Source: Tyto alba (lineage: Eukaryota > Chordata > Aves > Strigiformes > Tytonidae). From it: DNA of 64,000 bases. Positions within the stretch are counted from its first letter, which is position 1. Every line of letters starts with the position of its first letter. The notes beneath the pieces are model-generated. The model was not told where the DNA came from. It worked only from the letters and a program-made list of their open reading frames with translations, and searched no databases. Both the position numbers and the translations under genes were made by a program. The stretch covers positions 4,963,730 through 5,027,729 of the forward strand of contig NW_024881324.1 of the NCBI RefSeq assembly GCF_018691265.1. The letters are read 5' to 3'. Shown in pieces: positions 10,698 to 24,049 of this stretch.

Positions 10698-13379
10698 AGC
10701 ACCTATGTGGTGTCCCATGAACCAAGTGTAAGAAAAGCTGTGGTACCAAAATGACAACTCTGAAGTGAATGGTAGGAAGTGAATCCCAAAGGGTAATCTA
10801 GGCAGGAGGAAGTCCCTCTAGCATGAACTATGGGATTCCAGGTGCTAAAATAATCAGCAGGAACTAATACCACTGAAGAGACCAATATCAGCTTTGGAAA
10901 CTGTAGAGCTGTCATTTAATTGTTGGATTGTTTTGTGTTTTTTTTTTTTTTTAGTAAGCTTTAGTATATTACATTGCATTAGATAATATAGGAAATTATG
11001 GAAGATGTTAAGGAGCAGGAGTGGAACCTGAGTTGGTCAAGTGACAGAAAGGTGACACTAGACATATGTATTGTTTTGGGCAAAGATAGAAGTAACCCCT
11101 GTCATTTGAATCCTAAATGATTCACAGTTTGTGAACTTTGCCAGTTACCAATAAAAATCTAGTTATGATAAAACAAGTTACCTGCATTTTGAAGGAAATT
11201 CCACTTTATTGCTTCATTTGATATCAAAGTAATGACATTCTGTAAAATAGATAAGTGAATGAGTGGTCTGCCATAAAAGGAATATTTCTCTTATATCCTC
11301 CAACATAAGTTTGCAGACATCCAAAGGTACCTATACTGCAGCTTGAAATATCGCTGCAGCAGATAAAAAAGCATCCTCTATGGATACCTTAACATACTTT
11401 AAATAATTTTAAAGTAGTTTCCTGGAGGAATGAAATATATGCAGTTACATTGTGTGTGTCATCCATTCCCTCATCCTCAAAATATTTTTGAATCTATTAA
11501 TTATTTGAAATTATATTTGATGGTGGTAAGCAGACAAAAGAAATTATCACTAAGCCACTGTATTAACCCATCGCATGCCTGCATCTTGTATGTTGTAAGT
11601 TGTTTTTTTTTTCCCCTCTTCTCACTTCAGTAGTCTAAAAAATGGATATAGCACAATCAGATCCAGAGAAGTCTGTAAAGGAGAAACAAAGGTAGGTAGA
11701 ACATGCAAGGACTCTGACAGAAGGGAGGTGACCGAGGTATTTTTATAAAAGCCTATCAGAACTTGGGTTGCATGAAGGACTGTTTACTTTTCCTTCTGAT
11801 ATAAGAACTAAGGACATCAAATAAACTTGCTGAGTAACCATTTCAAAACAAACAAACAAAAGTAATTCTTCACATAATATTCAATTAAACTGTGGAAATC
11901 ATTGACACAGGATACTACAGATGCTTAAAGTTTACTCTTCCAAAGAGTCATACCAGGTTGGTCTCTGAATTGATTTTACAGCTGTCTCTATTGTGAATGA
12001 CAATTTCATACTGCAAAATGTGTCCAATGGAAGGAAATGTTATATTAGATCCCATCTTTGCAGGCAAAGACAAATGGATCAAAAACCTAGAAATTAATGC
12101 CTGTTCATGATCATACTTTGACTATCTTTGCCAGGAAAATAAGTGAGAATTGTAATGTAAGCACGCTTTTGTTTATAAAAATTTCACAAAACTAAAAAAC
12201 ATTGAGAACTAAACAAGGTGAGAGGAAGGCTTTAAACAGAAAATAAAAATGACTCCCAAGCTTTTATCATTAAATTTAAGCGTAGGAATCTATCAGAAAA
12301 TTAAATTCACATGAAATTACTGTTTTTTTAGTTCACTTCAACAACAGAAAACAGAAAAGAAAATTTCACTGTTCATGTTAAATATATTGATCCTAAATCT
12401 GGTTTTACTCCTGCAGATTTCTGAATCTACACAAGTAAAAAAGCCTTCATTTTGAACTTAGTGATAGAAATATGAAACTATTTTTGATGAGGTTAGTAGG
12501 GGAAAACTGAAGATGGGGAGACTTTTTTCTGAAGCTGCTGACTAACCCACAACTTATCATGTATCGCCCATCAATTGTAAATTGAACTTAGTATGATCTG
12601 AATGAAATATCTCAGTCCTGAGCTTCATGTAAGAAGGCTACCAGTCAGACTTGACCACTGAAAAGAGAAGAGTGAATTTGTTTTGTGCATACCAATACTT
12701 CTTTTTTTTTTTTTCCTTCCTATAGCAATCAGTAAAGAAAGAGAAATTTTCACTGGATGAAAAACTGATACACGAATAAGCAATGTTCTTCATGAGTTAA
12801 TTTTACTCAATTTTAGAACAAAATTTTCAGACTTGCATGTGAGGATGTTCTTAAATCTCTATTTTAGAATAAACATAATGTTCACACTATCATTAGAAAA
12901 GCATCCTTACTAAGAGGGGGCTAGGCTTTCTGAAAATTTCCTCTATGGCCTTCCAGTCACAAGCTGCTAAAACTTCTGAGATTTTGAGTGTAATTGAGAT
13001 TGTCTTCAGGGAAAAGTAGTTACTTAAAGCTCTGCTGCTTGCAGACAATAGAAGGAAACAAACATTTCTGTAGGATGAGAGGGTGAAACTCTTATGTAAA
13101 AGCTTTTTCCCAGCTAAAATTAGTGTCATTAGTTAAGAAAAAAAAAAAAAAAAAGTACATTCTTACTGTAATTCTGATGTTAAGATAATGTATTCCAAGC
13201 CCTAAGGAAAAAATATCAGCACACCCAAAAAGCTGTGTAGGCTCACAGCATTTGGGCTGTGCAGCCAGATTTTGTCTCTGTTCACACGCGATGAAGAGAA
13301 TACAGAAAAAGCCAGTATTCGTATTTGCCTCTTGCTGAAGAAGGGAAGACCTTCAAAAGCGTAAGAGTGAGTGGGTTTG
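10698..13379. other. Intergenic stretch, nothing recognised
   Basis: AT-rich with short poly-T and poly-A tracts (for example 10938-10953 and 13138-13154). I see no gene, splice-linked exons or recognisable transposon. Confidence 0.5.
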
Positions 13380-13720
13380 GGAGCCCTGTCAGAGAGCTGC
13401 AGGGGCCAGCCGCTCCCCGGCGGATGGGGTCAGGGCCGGGGGCGCCAGCAAGGGCGGCCGGGCAGGGCGCTCACCGGCCTCGCCAGCCGGACGGGCCCAG
13501 GGCCGGCCGCTGGGCCCAGCCGCCAGCTGGGCTCGCAGGGATGAGGCAGGTCTGAGGCCCAGCTGGGAGACCAAGTCTGCAGGCCAGGGTCCAGAGCGGT
13601 GGAGTCCGTGGGCAGACACAGGCATGGCTGTGACAGCGCTGGAGGCTGGCACGCGAAAGCCTGAGCCTGAGAGCAAAGGCGTACCGCGGCATCCGTGAAA
13701 TGATTCCACAGTGGAGAGAG
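13380..13720. other. Orphan GC/CpG-rich patch
   Basis: About 340 bp of very GC-rich sequence with many CpGs inside AT-rich intergenic DNA. It has open frames on both strands, as expected from composition. Nothing links it by splicing to a neighbour. It could be an orphan CpG island, an unannotated first exon, or a GC-rich repeat remnant. Confidence 0.4.
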
Positions 13721-15019
13721 CACGGGAGTGATTTACAATGGTGGATTCATCTGTCTTAAGGAGATTTCATCTGTCGTGTTGTCGAGTCCGGTCTGGGGTG
13801 TCAGACGGTGACCAGCTGGACCTGTTCCTATTCCACAGTGAGGAACAATGTTTTAAATTGTGTCATCTACATCTGTCATTTGTTTCATGTTCCAGAAGAA
13901 GGGAGGGCGGCTCTAAACACACAAGTAAAATAATACAAAATCGTAACTGCTTAATCAGGACTTTTTTCTGGACAGTGGAAAGCTATATTTGGTATATTCG
14001 CCCTTAGTTAATTGATTGATAATCCTACAATTCTGTTGTTTATTGTTTATCTCCAGGTAACTTTACCTTCAGAGAGGCTGAGAAGCTATAGTTTTGTGGC
14101 CAGACAGCATCTCTTGAAAAGTCTTGTCTGATTTAGGTGTCTCGGCTGAGTTTGAAAACCTATTAATGTAATTACACGCACATTTATCATGCAGCAAATC
14201 CCACTGAGGTCCATGAAAGTAACATTCATATAACTGAGAGTACAATTTGTTTGTTTCAACCAAATATACATACAACTGTCTACTACTTTAAAATATATAT
14301 ACAGCTGTCTACTACTTTAAAAATAATTTTATAATATCTATCCGCAAATAAAATTTTAGTCACAGGTAAAAAAAAAATATTACTTGATTGACCTTGAGTA
14401 AGGTCAGTTATTCAAAATATGAATACATTCCAGAACTTCAACCAGGATAACTCTGTTGCAGTCAGCAATCAAGTATTCTTGTTTATTTGATGCTTTTGGC
14501 ATATGGCATTTGAAAACTCTTACTTTCTCACTCTGCTAGCTTGCATGTTATCTTTTCCAAGTTATTACTGTGGAGGAGTAAAAACTGTATTGTCCTTCTG
14601 CCTCTAAATTATCATCAGCATAAAATGCTTATGTAAATTTTATCACTCAGCCAACACAAGGATCCCCAATACAGTTACTAGACGTGTATTTTCTTTTATA
14701 TTCCCATGACTAGTTCAGAATAGCCTTGCCAGTTGCAATCTGTCAGCAAGCAGTGGGAAAGTTACAGCTTAGCACAGTGATCAGACCTGATCAACAAGAT
14801 GATCTGGGAAAAGTTTCTTGAGAAGCATTCTTAAAATTTTTTTGGGGCAGTGGGTAATGACATCCCTGCTCATGCTTCGTGCTTCAGTAACACATCACTG
14901 CTTCCAGGTCATCATGCCATACTGAATTTTATGACTAGAATCTTGATAAGGTGATGAGGACAATGTCATTGAGAGATATGTTGGTGGTAGTTTATGATGC
15001 CACCATATATTCATAACTT
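13721..15019. other. Intergenic stretch, nothing recognised
   Basis: AT-rich. A short near-repeat 'gtctactactttaaaa' occurs twice near 14278 and 14307. No gene is supported. Confidence 0.45.
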
Positions 15020-16060
15020 ATGTAGAAATTAGGAACATGGGAGCTGGAAGAGATCTCTTGAATCATTGAGTCAAGCATCTTGCAGTCACATGTAATCCTT
15101 TACAGCAATTATCAGCTATTTCTTATTCTGCCTATGTTTATTAGGAGCTGGTCCAGAATGTCAGTCCCTGATTGTTAGGATCCCATTTTTAATTACCAGT
15201 TTAAATTTAATCATAGACGATTTATATTTTTTTGTTCTTCTGCCAATTCTTTTCTTACCTTTAATAGTTCTCACTTCCAGCTGTGTACACCTATGCTGTA
15301 TTTACAAAGAACAAAACCAAACTCTATCTTGGATTCTCTTGACCCTGCCCTGTTTTGTTTTGGCCTCTGATAGGCTAAGCAATCTGAGCTGGTTTTGCTT
15401 TATCTCTCAGGAGAAATCTTCTATACACTAAATTGTGGATCACATTTTCTTAAACATAGGTGACTGGGATGTACACAAGTTAAATTTCAGATGAGGAAAT
15501 TCCAGATGAGTTTTACTTGTGCTTGGATAATGACAACTGAATTTCTTTAACTTTGCAGACAGCTCATCTCTTCTTGCAACTGAAGATCCTACTTGCCACC
15601 TTCTTCTTGAGTTTCTAAACATTGTGACTGGTTTGTAACTATTTGCATGCCTTGGATATTGAGCCATTACCTTTCACTGAGATGCTATCACTTCATTTTC
15701 TATAACATCCAAGTAGTTCTATATGCTGTTGCAGTTCCCATGGACAATACTTAGTGTCCTCAGAAAATTCTATTACCATGGTCTTCATCTGATGTGAAAT
15801 CCATTAATAAAAATAAGAAATATTATTGGACTGATATATTTTAAACTGATTATTAAAGATTTATTTAAATGAGGCTTCTTGGCCTGATATTTCTCTCACC
15901 TGGTTTTGTTTTTTTCCCTCTTTAACCTTACACCTCTACGGTTCTTGTACCAGTATGAATTTTCACTAGTACAGCTAATACTTTACCTACATTAAACTTT
16001 TTCAAAGGCTTTACTGGCATCCAAATGTCTTATCTGATGTTAAACAAAAGTATCAAATGA
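15020..16060 (-). mobile_element. Probable ancient CR1-like LINE relic
   Basis: Fragments resemble the reverse complement of CR1: ggagctggaagagatctc near 15042, and a later stretch around 16000 resembling the antisense 'caaaggctt...tggcatccaaatg' of older CR1 ORF2. Strongly diverged with no intact frame, so the limits are guesses. Confidence 0.35.
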
Positions 16061-16494
16061 GTAATATTACTCCACAGAGATGTGCTACTTCATGTATCCC
16101 AGGTGTGGTGATACGCAGAGGTACTTCCTATGCAGAATTTCTGTGCAGTCTTTCAGTGGAATCTTTTGTTTCAGCTTCTCTTGCTGATTTCAGATTCTGG
16201 TGGAATTCCCCTGTTGACAGTCTAATGTACAAGGTCTCTGAAGTACTTCACATCTCCAGAATGGAAACTCAGACAGATAGGATCTCACTCTTCTCACTAA
16301 GGAGACAATACTCTGGGATGGAAGTACAATCTCCACTTTTTCTCGCTTCTTATCCCCCAGTATCCTGGGACACAATAATGGTAAGGAAACAACTCATTTA
16401 AGACAGACTCGAAACAGCTCTTTTATTTAGACATTAGCAGGCAAGCCTATTATAATTTTATTATTAAAAATAGTATTACAGCACCACAGAAAAA

Positions 16495-17110
16495 AATTAG
16501 CTTGCAAGTGACCTCTGAAGTCCTGTACCCCAACCTGCTCAAAGTGGATTTAACTACAGGCTAGCTCAAGTTGCTCAAGGCCCTGTCCAGGTGATTTTTT
16601 TTTTTTTAATCTCCGAGGATGGAGAACCTGCCATCTCTCTGGCCAACCTATTTAACTGTTCTAAGAATGAAGAATATTTTTCTCCTCTCCAGTCAGAATT
16701 TCTGTTGTTTCAGTTTGAATCTGTTGCTTCTTGTTTAGCCATGCATCTCAGAGAAGAGCTCGGCTCAGTTTTCCCTATAAATCCCCTTAGGCAGTCAAAG
16801 ATAGCAATTAGATCTCTCATTCAGTCTTCTCTTCTCTTGGCTGAACAAACCCAGCCTCTCTCTGTATATGTTATGAGGCTCCCGGTGGCCCATTCCCCCA
16901 GCTTGTAAAGGTCAATCTGAAGGACAAGCCTGCCTTTGAGCATATCATGTGCTCCCTGCAATTTTGTGTCATGTGCAAACTTGCTCAGTGTCCTTCCATC
17001 CCCTTTTCCAGGTCGTTGGTGAAGATGTCAGCCTCAGTGTTGACCCTTAAGAAATGCTGTTTAAATAGGCTCCCAGCTAGACAATCACTGGCAGTTAGTC
17101 ATGGAGGGGT
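16495..17110 (-). mobile_element. Old CR1 LINE relic
   Basis: Antisense CR1-type phrases: ggatggagaacctgccat, cttggctgaacaaaccca, gtcatgtgcaaacttgctca and a 'ggtcgttggtgaagatgtca' stretch. These are characteristic of older CR1 families in reverse orientation. Diverged and broken. Confidence 0.65.
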
Positions 17111-19599
17111 CTTTTAATTTTGCCTATCATCTGAGGTATCCAAACTTCTTTCTCTCCCTCACCCTCTATACAGATATGTGTACACACATGTACATGTGCT
17201 CGTGCACACGCACGCACACTCTGCAGAATTATGAGTTTCTGTTACATAAATTGACAGTAAATGAATTTGGGATAGAATATTCTATTTTTTGCCCTTCTGA
17301 ATGGCTCTATTTTCACCCGATTTTTCAGGTTTTTCCTCTAATGTAAGACAAATCCAGACACACCATTTGAATAGTATGCTCAGCATCGCAGACTCATCTA
17401 CTGGGTTATCACTGTGTAGTATTCAGAGTCCTGAGAATAAATACATTGGAGTTTTTTCATGTGAGTGTATTACAAGACACAAAAATCTTCTCCTTCCTAT
17501 AGTCTCATGGACACTGTGTAGGAATCTGGGTGAGTCAAATCCTAGTTCAGGGTGAAAATGAGGTATCATATTCTTATCTCCCTTCTCAGTCTTTCTCCTT
17601 CTTTATCCTATTTCTTGAGTGCTCTGTGCATATTTTTTCAGTGCTGCAATACCTCTTTTTTAGATCTTTTTTTTTATCCTTTTCCTCTCTGATTTATCAG
17701 ATGTTGGAAAGCAGCTCTGTTGCCACAGGCTGCTCATCAATTCAGAGGTACAGTTTCTTCTGATTATGAAAATAACTCTGAGAGGGACTCTGGTTCTTTG
17801 TTCTGTTACCATGACATCGAAGATTTTTTTCTGTATCATTCCTAAAGTATCATCTTAGTGCCTCTTCTCGGTATTGGGAGAACATCCAGGTGGTAAATTA
17901 TCTGGCATGGTCTTCCTGTATACTTTTACTGCATGCAGTGAATTCTTTTACTTGTTTGCCTCTGGTATTTGAATAAGTGGTAGTGGAAGGAGAGCATACT
18001 GGTTACTGGGATCTATTTGAAATCTATCATGTTTAAATTGTAAGATCTTTCTTTTAAAAAAGCTTAAACTTATTGTAGTAAATTGGGTAACACAACATTG
18101 GTAGAATCCTCTTGTATTCTTTTCCTTGGAATTACATAAAGTAGGAAAAGTTGACTAGAAATCACAAGGATATGACTACTCAGTCCTTACAGACCCACTG
18201 CATGTCAGCTGTACCTGTGACAGATGCATGTGGAGCAAGTGCCTTGTGTTCTGGTTAGAAGTGTAATTAACTGAGAAATACATGCATGGTAAGCCAAACG
18301 TGGGATTTTGCATGGACATTGGAGATGCTTTGTGTTCATACTGGACATCTCAGCAGCACATACTACTACTCATTGAGATTTTCCAGATAGAACTATGGAT
18401 GCTGACACACTTTGTAACAAGATATAGTTTACCTTTTTACAGGTAAATTTTGCTTCTCCAAAAATAGGGTGTCTGCTGCATGCAAATCAGAAGTTAGTTG
18501 CTAAGAGTCCTTTATCATAAAGTCCTTTGATCCTAATCACCAGCATGTCTTTCTAGTATGCCATGAGCATCTCCCTTTCCTTACCTCCCTATGATGCCAT
18601 TCTAAAATGATACTTACTCTGTACCTGCAGACTGGTGATCTATGTTTAGTTCCTGGTAATACAACATGCTGTCTGTGGGTGATGCACATTCCTACCTCAT
18701 TTGCTGTTTGTGTTCATGCCAGATGGCTTTCACCACCTGCTTAGGCCTGGGTGGGGACCTGCCTCTTTCTTCCACCTAGGACTGCAGAGCTGCTGCTTGC
18801 TGGAGACTCCAAACCAAGATGTGAGCTCTGTGGAGCCCTGTGGGCTGGTCCAGAATCTCAGCAAGGTGTAAAAGGGAACAGTTGCTGTTGGCCACTTCTT
18901 TTTGTCTGGGTAAGAGGGCTGTGTGGGCACTTCAGAACTTGTTCTCCATAAGATGTTCATCAGGGAAAGCAGCGTAGGGACCTGGGACATCAGGACCAAA
19001 GGTAGGATAGCTTGTGCTATGCACCTCAGAAATCAGAAGTGGGTAGAAATTTCAACATGTGAAACGTCATCTCTGAGACACCCTGCTGGGACACTGTCTT
19101 TTATGAGCACATCACTCTGGAAAGAAAAGAAGTCACTGGAGCTTTCTTATGTCTGACTCTTACCAGTCTGTGGGAAGACTACTAGGTGTTGTCCAGTTCA
19201 TGATAGACATGAACCATCTCTGGTCTGTGGTGGCCATGCTGATAGGGCTGCACAGGCCTTTCAGCCTACCTAGACTGTAGCCAAAATTAATTAAATAAAA
19301 AGCTCTTTTTTTTTCTCTCTCCATCTGCATCTATACACTGGCAAGTTCTTCAAGTTTCCCCTTCCCTTGCTGCATTCCCCACAGACACATTCAGTCTCTT
19401 CTCTCCATTTCTGCCTCTCCAATGCATGTGCAGGCAATCAGTTCCTGCCGAGAACTGCTGATGTCTTTCCTTTGCCAAGTCATCCAGAGCACAGCTGGCT
19501 TTGGTGCTGAGTGGCTGACTGCTCCCAAGGGCTGGGCCTTCCTGAACTGAGGCTGCAGGAGGCAGTGCTGGTCTGCACTATTTGAACAAAAAGGAACAC
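17111..19599. other. Intergenic stretch, nothing recognised
   Basis: No supported gene. A short CA-rich tract (17195-17221) is present. The end nearest 19.6 kb may be distal sequence of the neighbouring gypsy-like relic, but I could not recognise it. Confidence 0.4.
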
Positions 19600-20239
19600 A
19601 GAGATCTTCCAGTGGAGCTGCTCGTCTGTCTGTGGCTTGAGCTGTTCCACCTGCTATAAGAGTTGGCTGTTGAGAACTGAGAAATTCTGCTAGCGTGGAG
19701 CTGAGAGCACACAATGCCTCTGCATGTCTGCATTGTGTCCCAGCTGCTCCTGAGGTAATGCCTGCTCTTGATCTTGCCCCTTCCCTTGTAAGAGCCTTTC
19801 CAGGAAATGGATGGAGAGCCATCATCTTCACTCCTAAAACCTTGATCAGTGCAACCTCTAGCCTCACCCTGACTCCTGTGGTTCTCAACGTCAAATGCCC
19901 CTGTGAAGAAAGAATATTGGGAGATACATGTTTCTTGGTGTTGTCTGGAGATACACAATACAGCAAGGCATTGCCCATATCCTTCCTCCCTGTAGACACC
20001 AGTATTCCAAGTCTTCATCTGGCAACAGAGCTGGAGGAGGCCTGAGCTAGACTTGTTCCTCTGCAGACTATGTCCCAGGAGAACTGCCAAGAACCAGCCA
20101 AGGCTCATCTTTTGTAGGCCCTCTTGGCCTTGTCCAGCTGAGTTATGAGCACAGTAGAACCCTATTAGAGTTGTGTGAGCAGATCTCCAACTTGCAAGAA
20201 AGCACGAAGCAGTTGGTGTGGCTGGATGAGTCCACAGGA

Positions 20240-22720
20240 GGAAACCCAAGTAAGCAAAGAATGGGGTCTGCTGTGTAAATATATTGATGCTGTTAGCATG
20301 GGCAAATGCTACCAATAGGAAGATGGTGACCCTCTCAAATTTCGAGAAAGTTACTGTAATGCTGGAGGTATTGGTCCAGGATTTGATTGATGTTCAGTCT
20401 GATGACTTGTCTGGGAGATGGTACAAGAAGGAGAGGCAGGTTTGCACTTGGGGAAGGCCCATACACTCCTTTAAAAATCTGTCTGTTAAATGGGCCACTT
20501 GTTCACTAATTATGCTGCCTGGGAGACCATGGCATCATAAAACGTGCTATAGGAAGGGTGAGGCAGTTTGTGGAGCTATGGCCATCTTTCTGAGGGGGAT
20601 GAACTAAACTATGTTGGTGAACGGGTCCACAATCACTATGACCACTGCATCCCATTCCAAGCGGGGCAGCTATTAAGTCCACACACACATAAGGCTATTT
20701 GGCAGCACAGAGAAGCTGTCAGAGATCCTGTGATCTTTCAGTGCAAGCACAGCTGTTGTGGACCTGGACATAGCCACATCTCCCTGTCCTGTGGGCCATC
20801 AGGGACTGCATCATCCAGCAGTCTCTGTGTCTGGGTGCAGGAACATGATGGCATTGGCAGAAGACTTCTGTCTGCAGTGGTCCCTATAGGATGTACAACT
20901 GCCTGTGATGGTACAGGCAACCATCCTGTTTTTGCAGGCTGAGGGCAGCTGTGCCAGTGGGATGCTGTGTTAGGTTCATGTTACTTCCAATAGCCTGGAA
21001 AAATTCTGCAGTGAATTCATCCTCTGCCATGGCTGTAATGCAATGTCTTGGAGAAAACAGGGTTGGGGTGCATGCAGAAGGTGTGCATTCAAATCTGAAT
21101 CTTCCTTCATGGCAAGGCGTCTGCCTTGCTGTTCTGTTTCCCTGGATATAATGTAAAAGTGAAGGTGAAGCATGTAAAGGAGGCTAGATGGAGAGAGAAA
21201 TGCTTTACCCATTGATACTATTGCATGTTCTGATGGTTGGTCAGAAACACTGTTGTGTTTTGTGCCCTCTCAAGGAATTGCTGCCATTCCTTAAAGGCAG
21301 CTTTGATTGTCAAGATACTCCTTATCCCAGAGAACCTTCTAATTTCTCACTGTGGCGAAGAGATGTTAGAGAAAAAAGGGTGGTGTGAGAATGGTCACTG
21401 TAGCTTGGTCTGAGACATCTGCTTCTGCAACTTAAGGCCAACTGGGGGCTGGGTAGATTAGGTTAGTACCTGTGGCAAATGCCCATTTCATTTTCTCAAA
21501 AGCCATTTGCACTGCAGGCATCCAACAAAAGCAAGCCCACTTCAGATGAATGCTCCTGTAGGAACCACATTACCAGAAAAAAAACCTTTCATGAATTGTC
21601 AGTAGATGTTGGCAAATCCTAAAATCCTTTGCACTGCTTGCACACCAGAAAGTGATGACTTCAACTTTTTTGGGGTCCATACTTAAGATGTTGGAGACTG
21701 AGGAATTCTACCCTCTGCTGGTCAGAGGACAATTTCTTGAATTTGGCATAGAATTCTGTGCTGCCACAGGAAACTCAAGACCTCCCAAACATGGTCTACA
21801 TATGCCATTTCAGTGGTGCAGAATATCAAAGGTGTCATCTGGACATGCTGCTCTGTAATAATGAAGCAGGTCCTTCACAACATCATTTACAATATGCTGG
21901 GAGCTGGTTGGAGCATTGCAGAGAGCAGGTAGCATCACAAAGTACTTTTAGTGGCTATGTGTGGTGTGAAAAGCAGTTTTCCATTCATTCTCCTGCCAGG
22001 CTTCTCGTGGGTCTAGCTTTGTGAACCAGCAAGTTCCCTGTAGATGTTCACAGAACTTCAGGGCAAGAGGCAGGGGGTGCCAGTTCTTTACCATGGTGCC
22101 ATTCAGCCCACAGCAATCTACACAGAGACTTTTTTTTTTTTTTTAAGAAGAAAAAAAAAAAGGGCCGTAGCAGGGACATGGGAGGGGTGGATAGGGTGGA
22201 TAAATCTATGTACCAGATAGTCCTTGAGGTCCAACTTGCAGGCTGCTAATTCAGGGTGCTATAAGGCAAAGATGTACGTGAAGGGCAAGGCCTTTCCTGG
22301 TGCCAGGCCATTGTGGCAGTCATGAGCAATGGGACAGTAGTGTTTTCTGCCTCCTCCTTCTCACAGACATCCACAGGATCACTGTATTTATCTGGGAGAG
22401 CATAGAGGGGTGGGGAGAAGAGGGTGAGGTAGAGGTACAGTCTTGACATCTGGCAAGACAGAGCTGCAGTGGTGTAGGAATACTGGGCTAAGGCTGTGCT
22501 GTGGTGCCTCACACAGTGTAAAACCAGAAACATGGGAATTCAGACCAACCCACACAAGGTGCTGAAAACAGGAAGACAGCCCAGAGAAGATCCCAGGGTA
22601 GACTTTCACCCCTAGGATCTGGGCATTCCTTTCCTTCAGGGAAACACAAGAAACCCAGTTGCCAGTCAATGAGAAGGTCGTGCTTCTGTAATGCAGTGGC
22701 CTGGACATAAATCACAGGGC
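20240..22720 (-). mobile_element. Decayed Ty3/gypsy-like retrotransposon, pol region
   Basis: Read right to left, short stretches follow the Ty3/gypsy Pol order. A linker around 22330-22395 (LPDKYSD) precedes reverse transcriptase; LCVDCCGLNGT lies at 22097-22129, matching the LCVDYRGLN-type motif. The YxDD box is decayed to CPDD near 21830-21850, and FYAKFKKL lies near 21700-21750. An RNase H-like stretch lies around 21200-21300. Integrase is marked by VDPFTN and FIPLRKM (20585-20645), HGLPG (20510-20535) and TQQTPFFAYLG (20245-20280). Frame changes and stop codons occur throughout, so it is dead. The spacing fits a single element. Gag may lie at 22.7-24 kb and the C-terminal integrase and LTR below 20.2 kb, but neither was recognised. 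I am confident of the gypsy type, not of the family or ends. Confidence 0.72.
22130..22161. repeat. Homopolymer pair T15...A11 inside the gypsy reverse transcriptase
   Basis: T15 (22130-22144), aagaag, then A11 (22151-22161). It sits exactly where gypsy reverse transcriptases encode a Phe/Val-Lys-Lys-Lys stretch, so it probably arose by slippage on a TTT/AAG-rich coding stretch. It can fold as a hairpin. Confidence 0.8.
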
Positions 22721-24049
22721 TTCAGCAGCAGGTTGCAGGGGTGACATGTGCAGGAGAAGATCATGTATTGTCCTGGGCCAGTCACAGCCAGTACTAGATA
22801 ACTCTGATTTCAGTGTAAACAACCCACTACACCCCAAGACTTCAGAGGAGTACCCCACCTTGCAGGTATTTAAGAGATAGCAGCAGTCACTTAGGGAGAA
22901 AAAGAGGAAAAGACGCTGAGAAGAAGCAAAGAAGACATGAAAGGAGAAACGGAGGAAACACATAGAAGGAGACATTGCTGGGGACACAGCCGGAGATGCA
23001 CTCCTGAAAAGAGATGCTCTATATCTATGGAGGTACACACTGACAGGGACTGTGGCCCATGGGTGAGCCATAGCAAAGTGAGTAAGAAGCAAGAAGCAAC
23101 AGAAAGAAACCATTACACAAATTATTCTAACCTCTTGCACCACACATTGCCTCACCAAAGGAATTGAGTAGGCAATAACGTGTAGTGAGCATTAAGGACT
23201 CATTCTTCCCAGCCAGTTTTCTACAGTCAGTGCATAAATTGGCTGCCCTGCTAGAGCTGGTAATCATAGCCACAGCTGCACACTGATGTTCCCCAAAGAC
23301 ACCACTCCAAATCAGTGAAGAAAGCTTCAGTCATTGCATTTCTTACAGAGGTGACTCAATCCAGCATCACCCTGTAAGCCGGGAAGTTATAACTGCAGAG
23401 CAGGTAGTATCTATTGAATTAGCAGCAAATGTTAGCCACATGTGCCTAATAAATTCCAGAACCCTCACCTGATCCCCACTGAAGTGGTCTTGGCAAATCT
23501 GGGGGCAGGGGTCACTCTGTGCACAGGTGATGTTAAAGAATCCTGCGGGGCTGTGACCTATTTCTGCTTCCTGGTGAGGTTTTGGAGATTATCTTGGAGA
23601 TGTAGGGAGCCCTTGTGTCTAGCTCCTGCACAGCCTGAGGGCTTGTCCCTACGGCGCTTGTGTGAGAGCACAAGGAGGCTTGACCTCCTTGATCATCAGA
23701 CAAAGGCAAGGTAGTAAGTTGGACCTGAGAACAATTCTGAAATCCAGGAGACATAACAAGCAACAGGAGCAGAAGTGGACATGGCATACCTGCAGTACAC
23801 CGATGATGTAGCTCAGGCAAAGAGTCAGGGACCCAGTTGTGAACTTAAATGTAGCTCTGGGGTCCACTGGGCAGAGCATGTGGGTGGAAGACCCAGGTGA
23901 GGCTGGTCAGGGCAAGTATTGATGCACCCATGACCTTCATGCTCCCGCGCAGTGCTCTGGGATGGACACTCAGTTTTTTTCAAACCAGACTAGCAATTCT
24001 GTTCCTAGTTTCATGTTGTTAATATCAGTACCCCACCATTATGTGTTTT
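22721..24049. other. Intergenic stretch, possible gag side of the gypsy relic
   Basis: No confident feature. Its position upstream of the minus-strand pol relic makes it the expected location of gag, but the minus-strand open frames (for example 22712-23158) show nothing I recognise. Confidence 0.3.
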
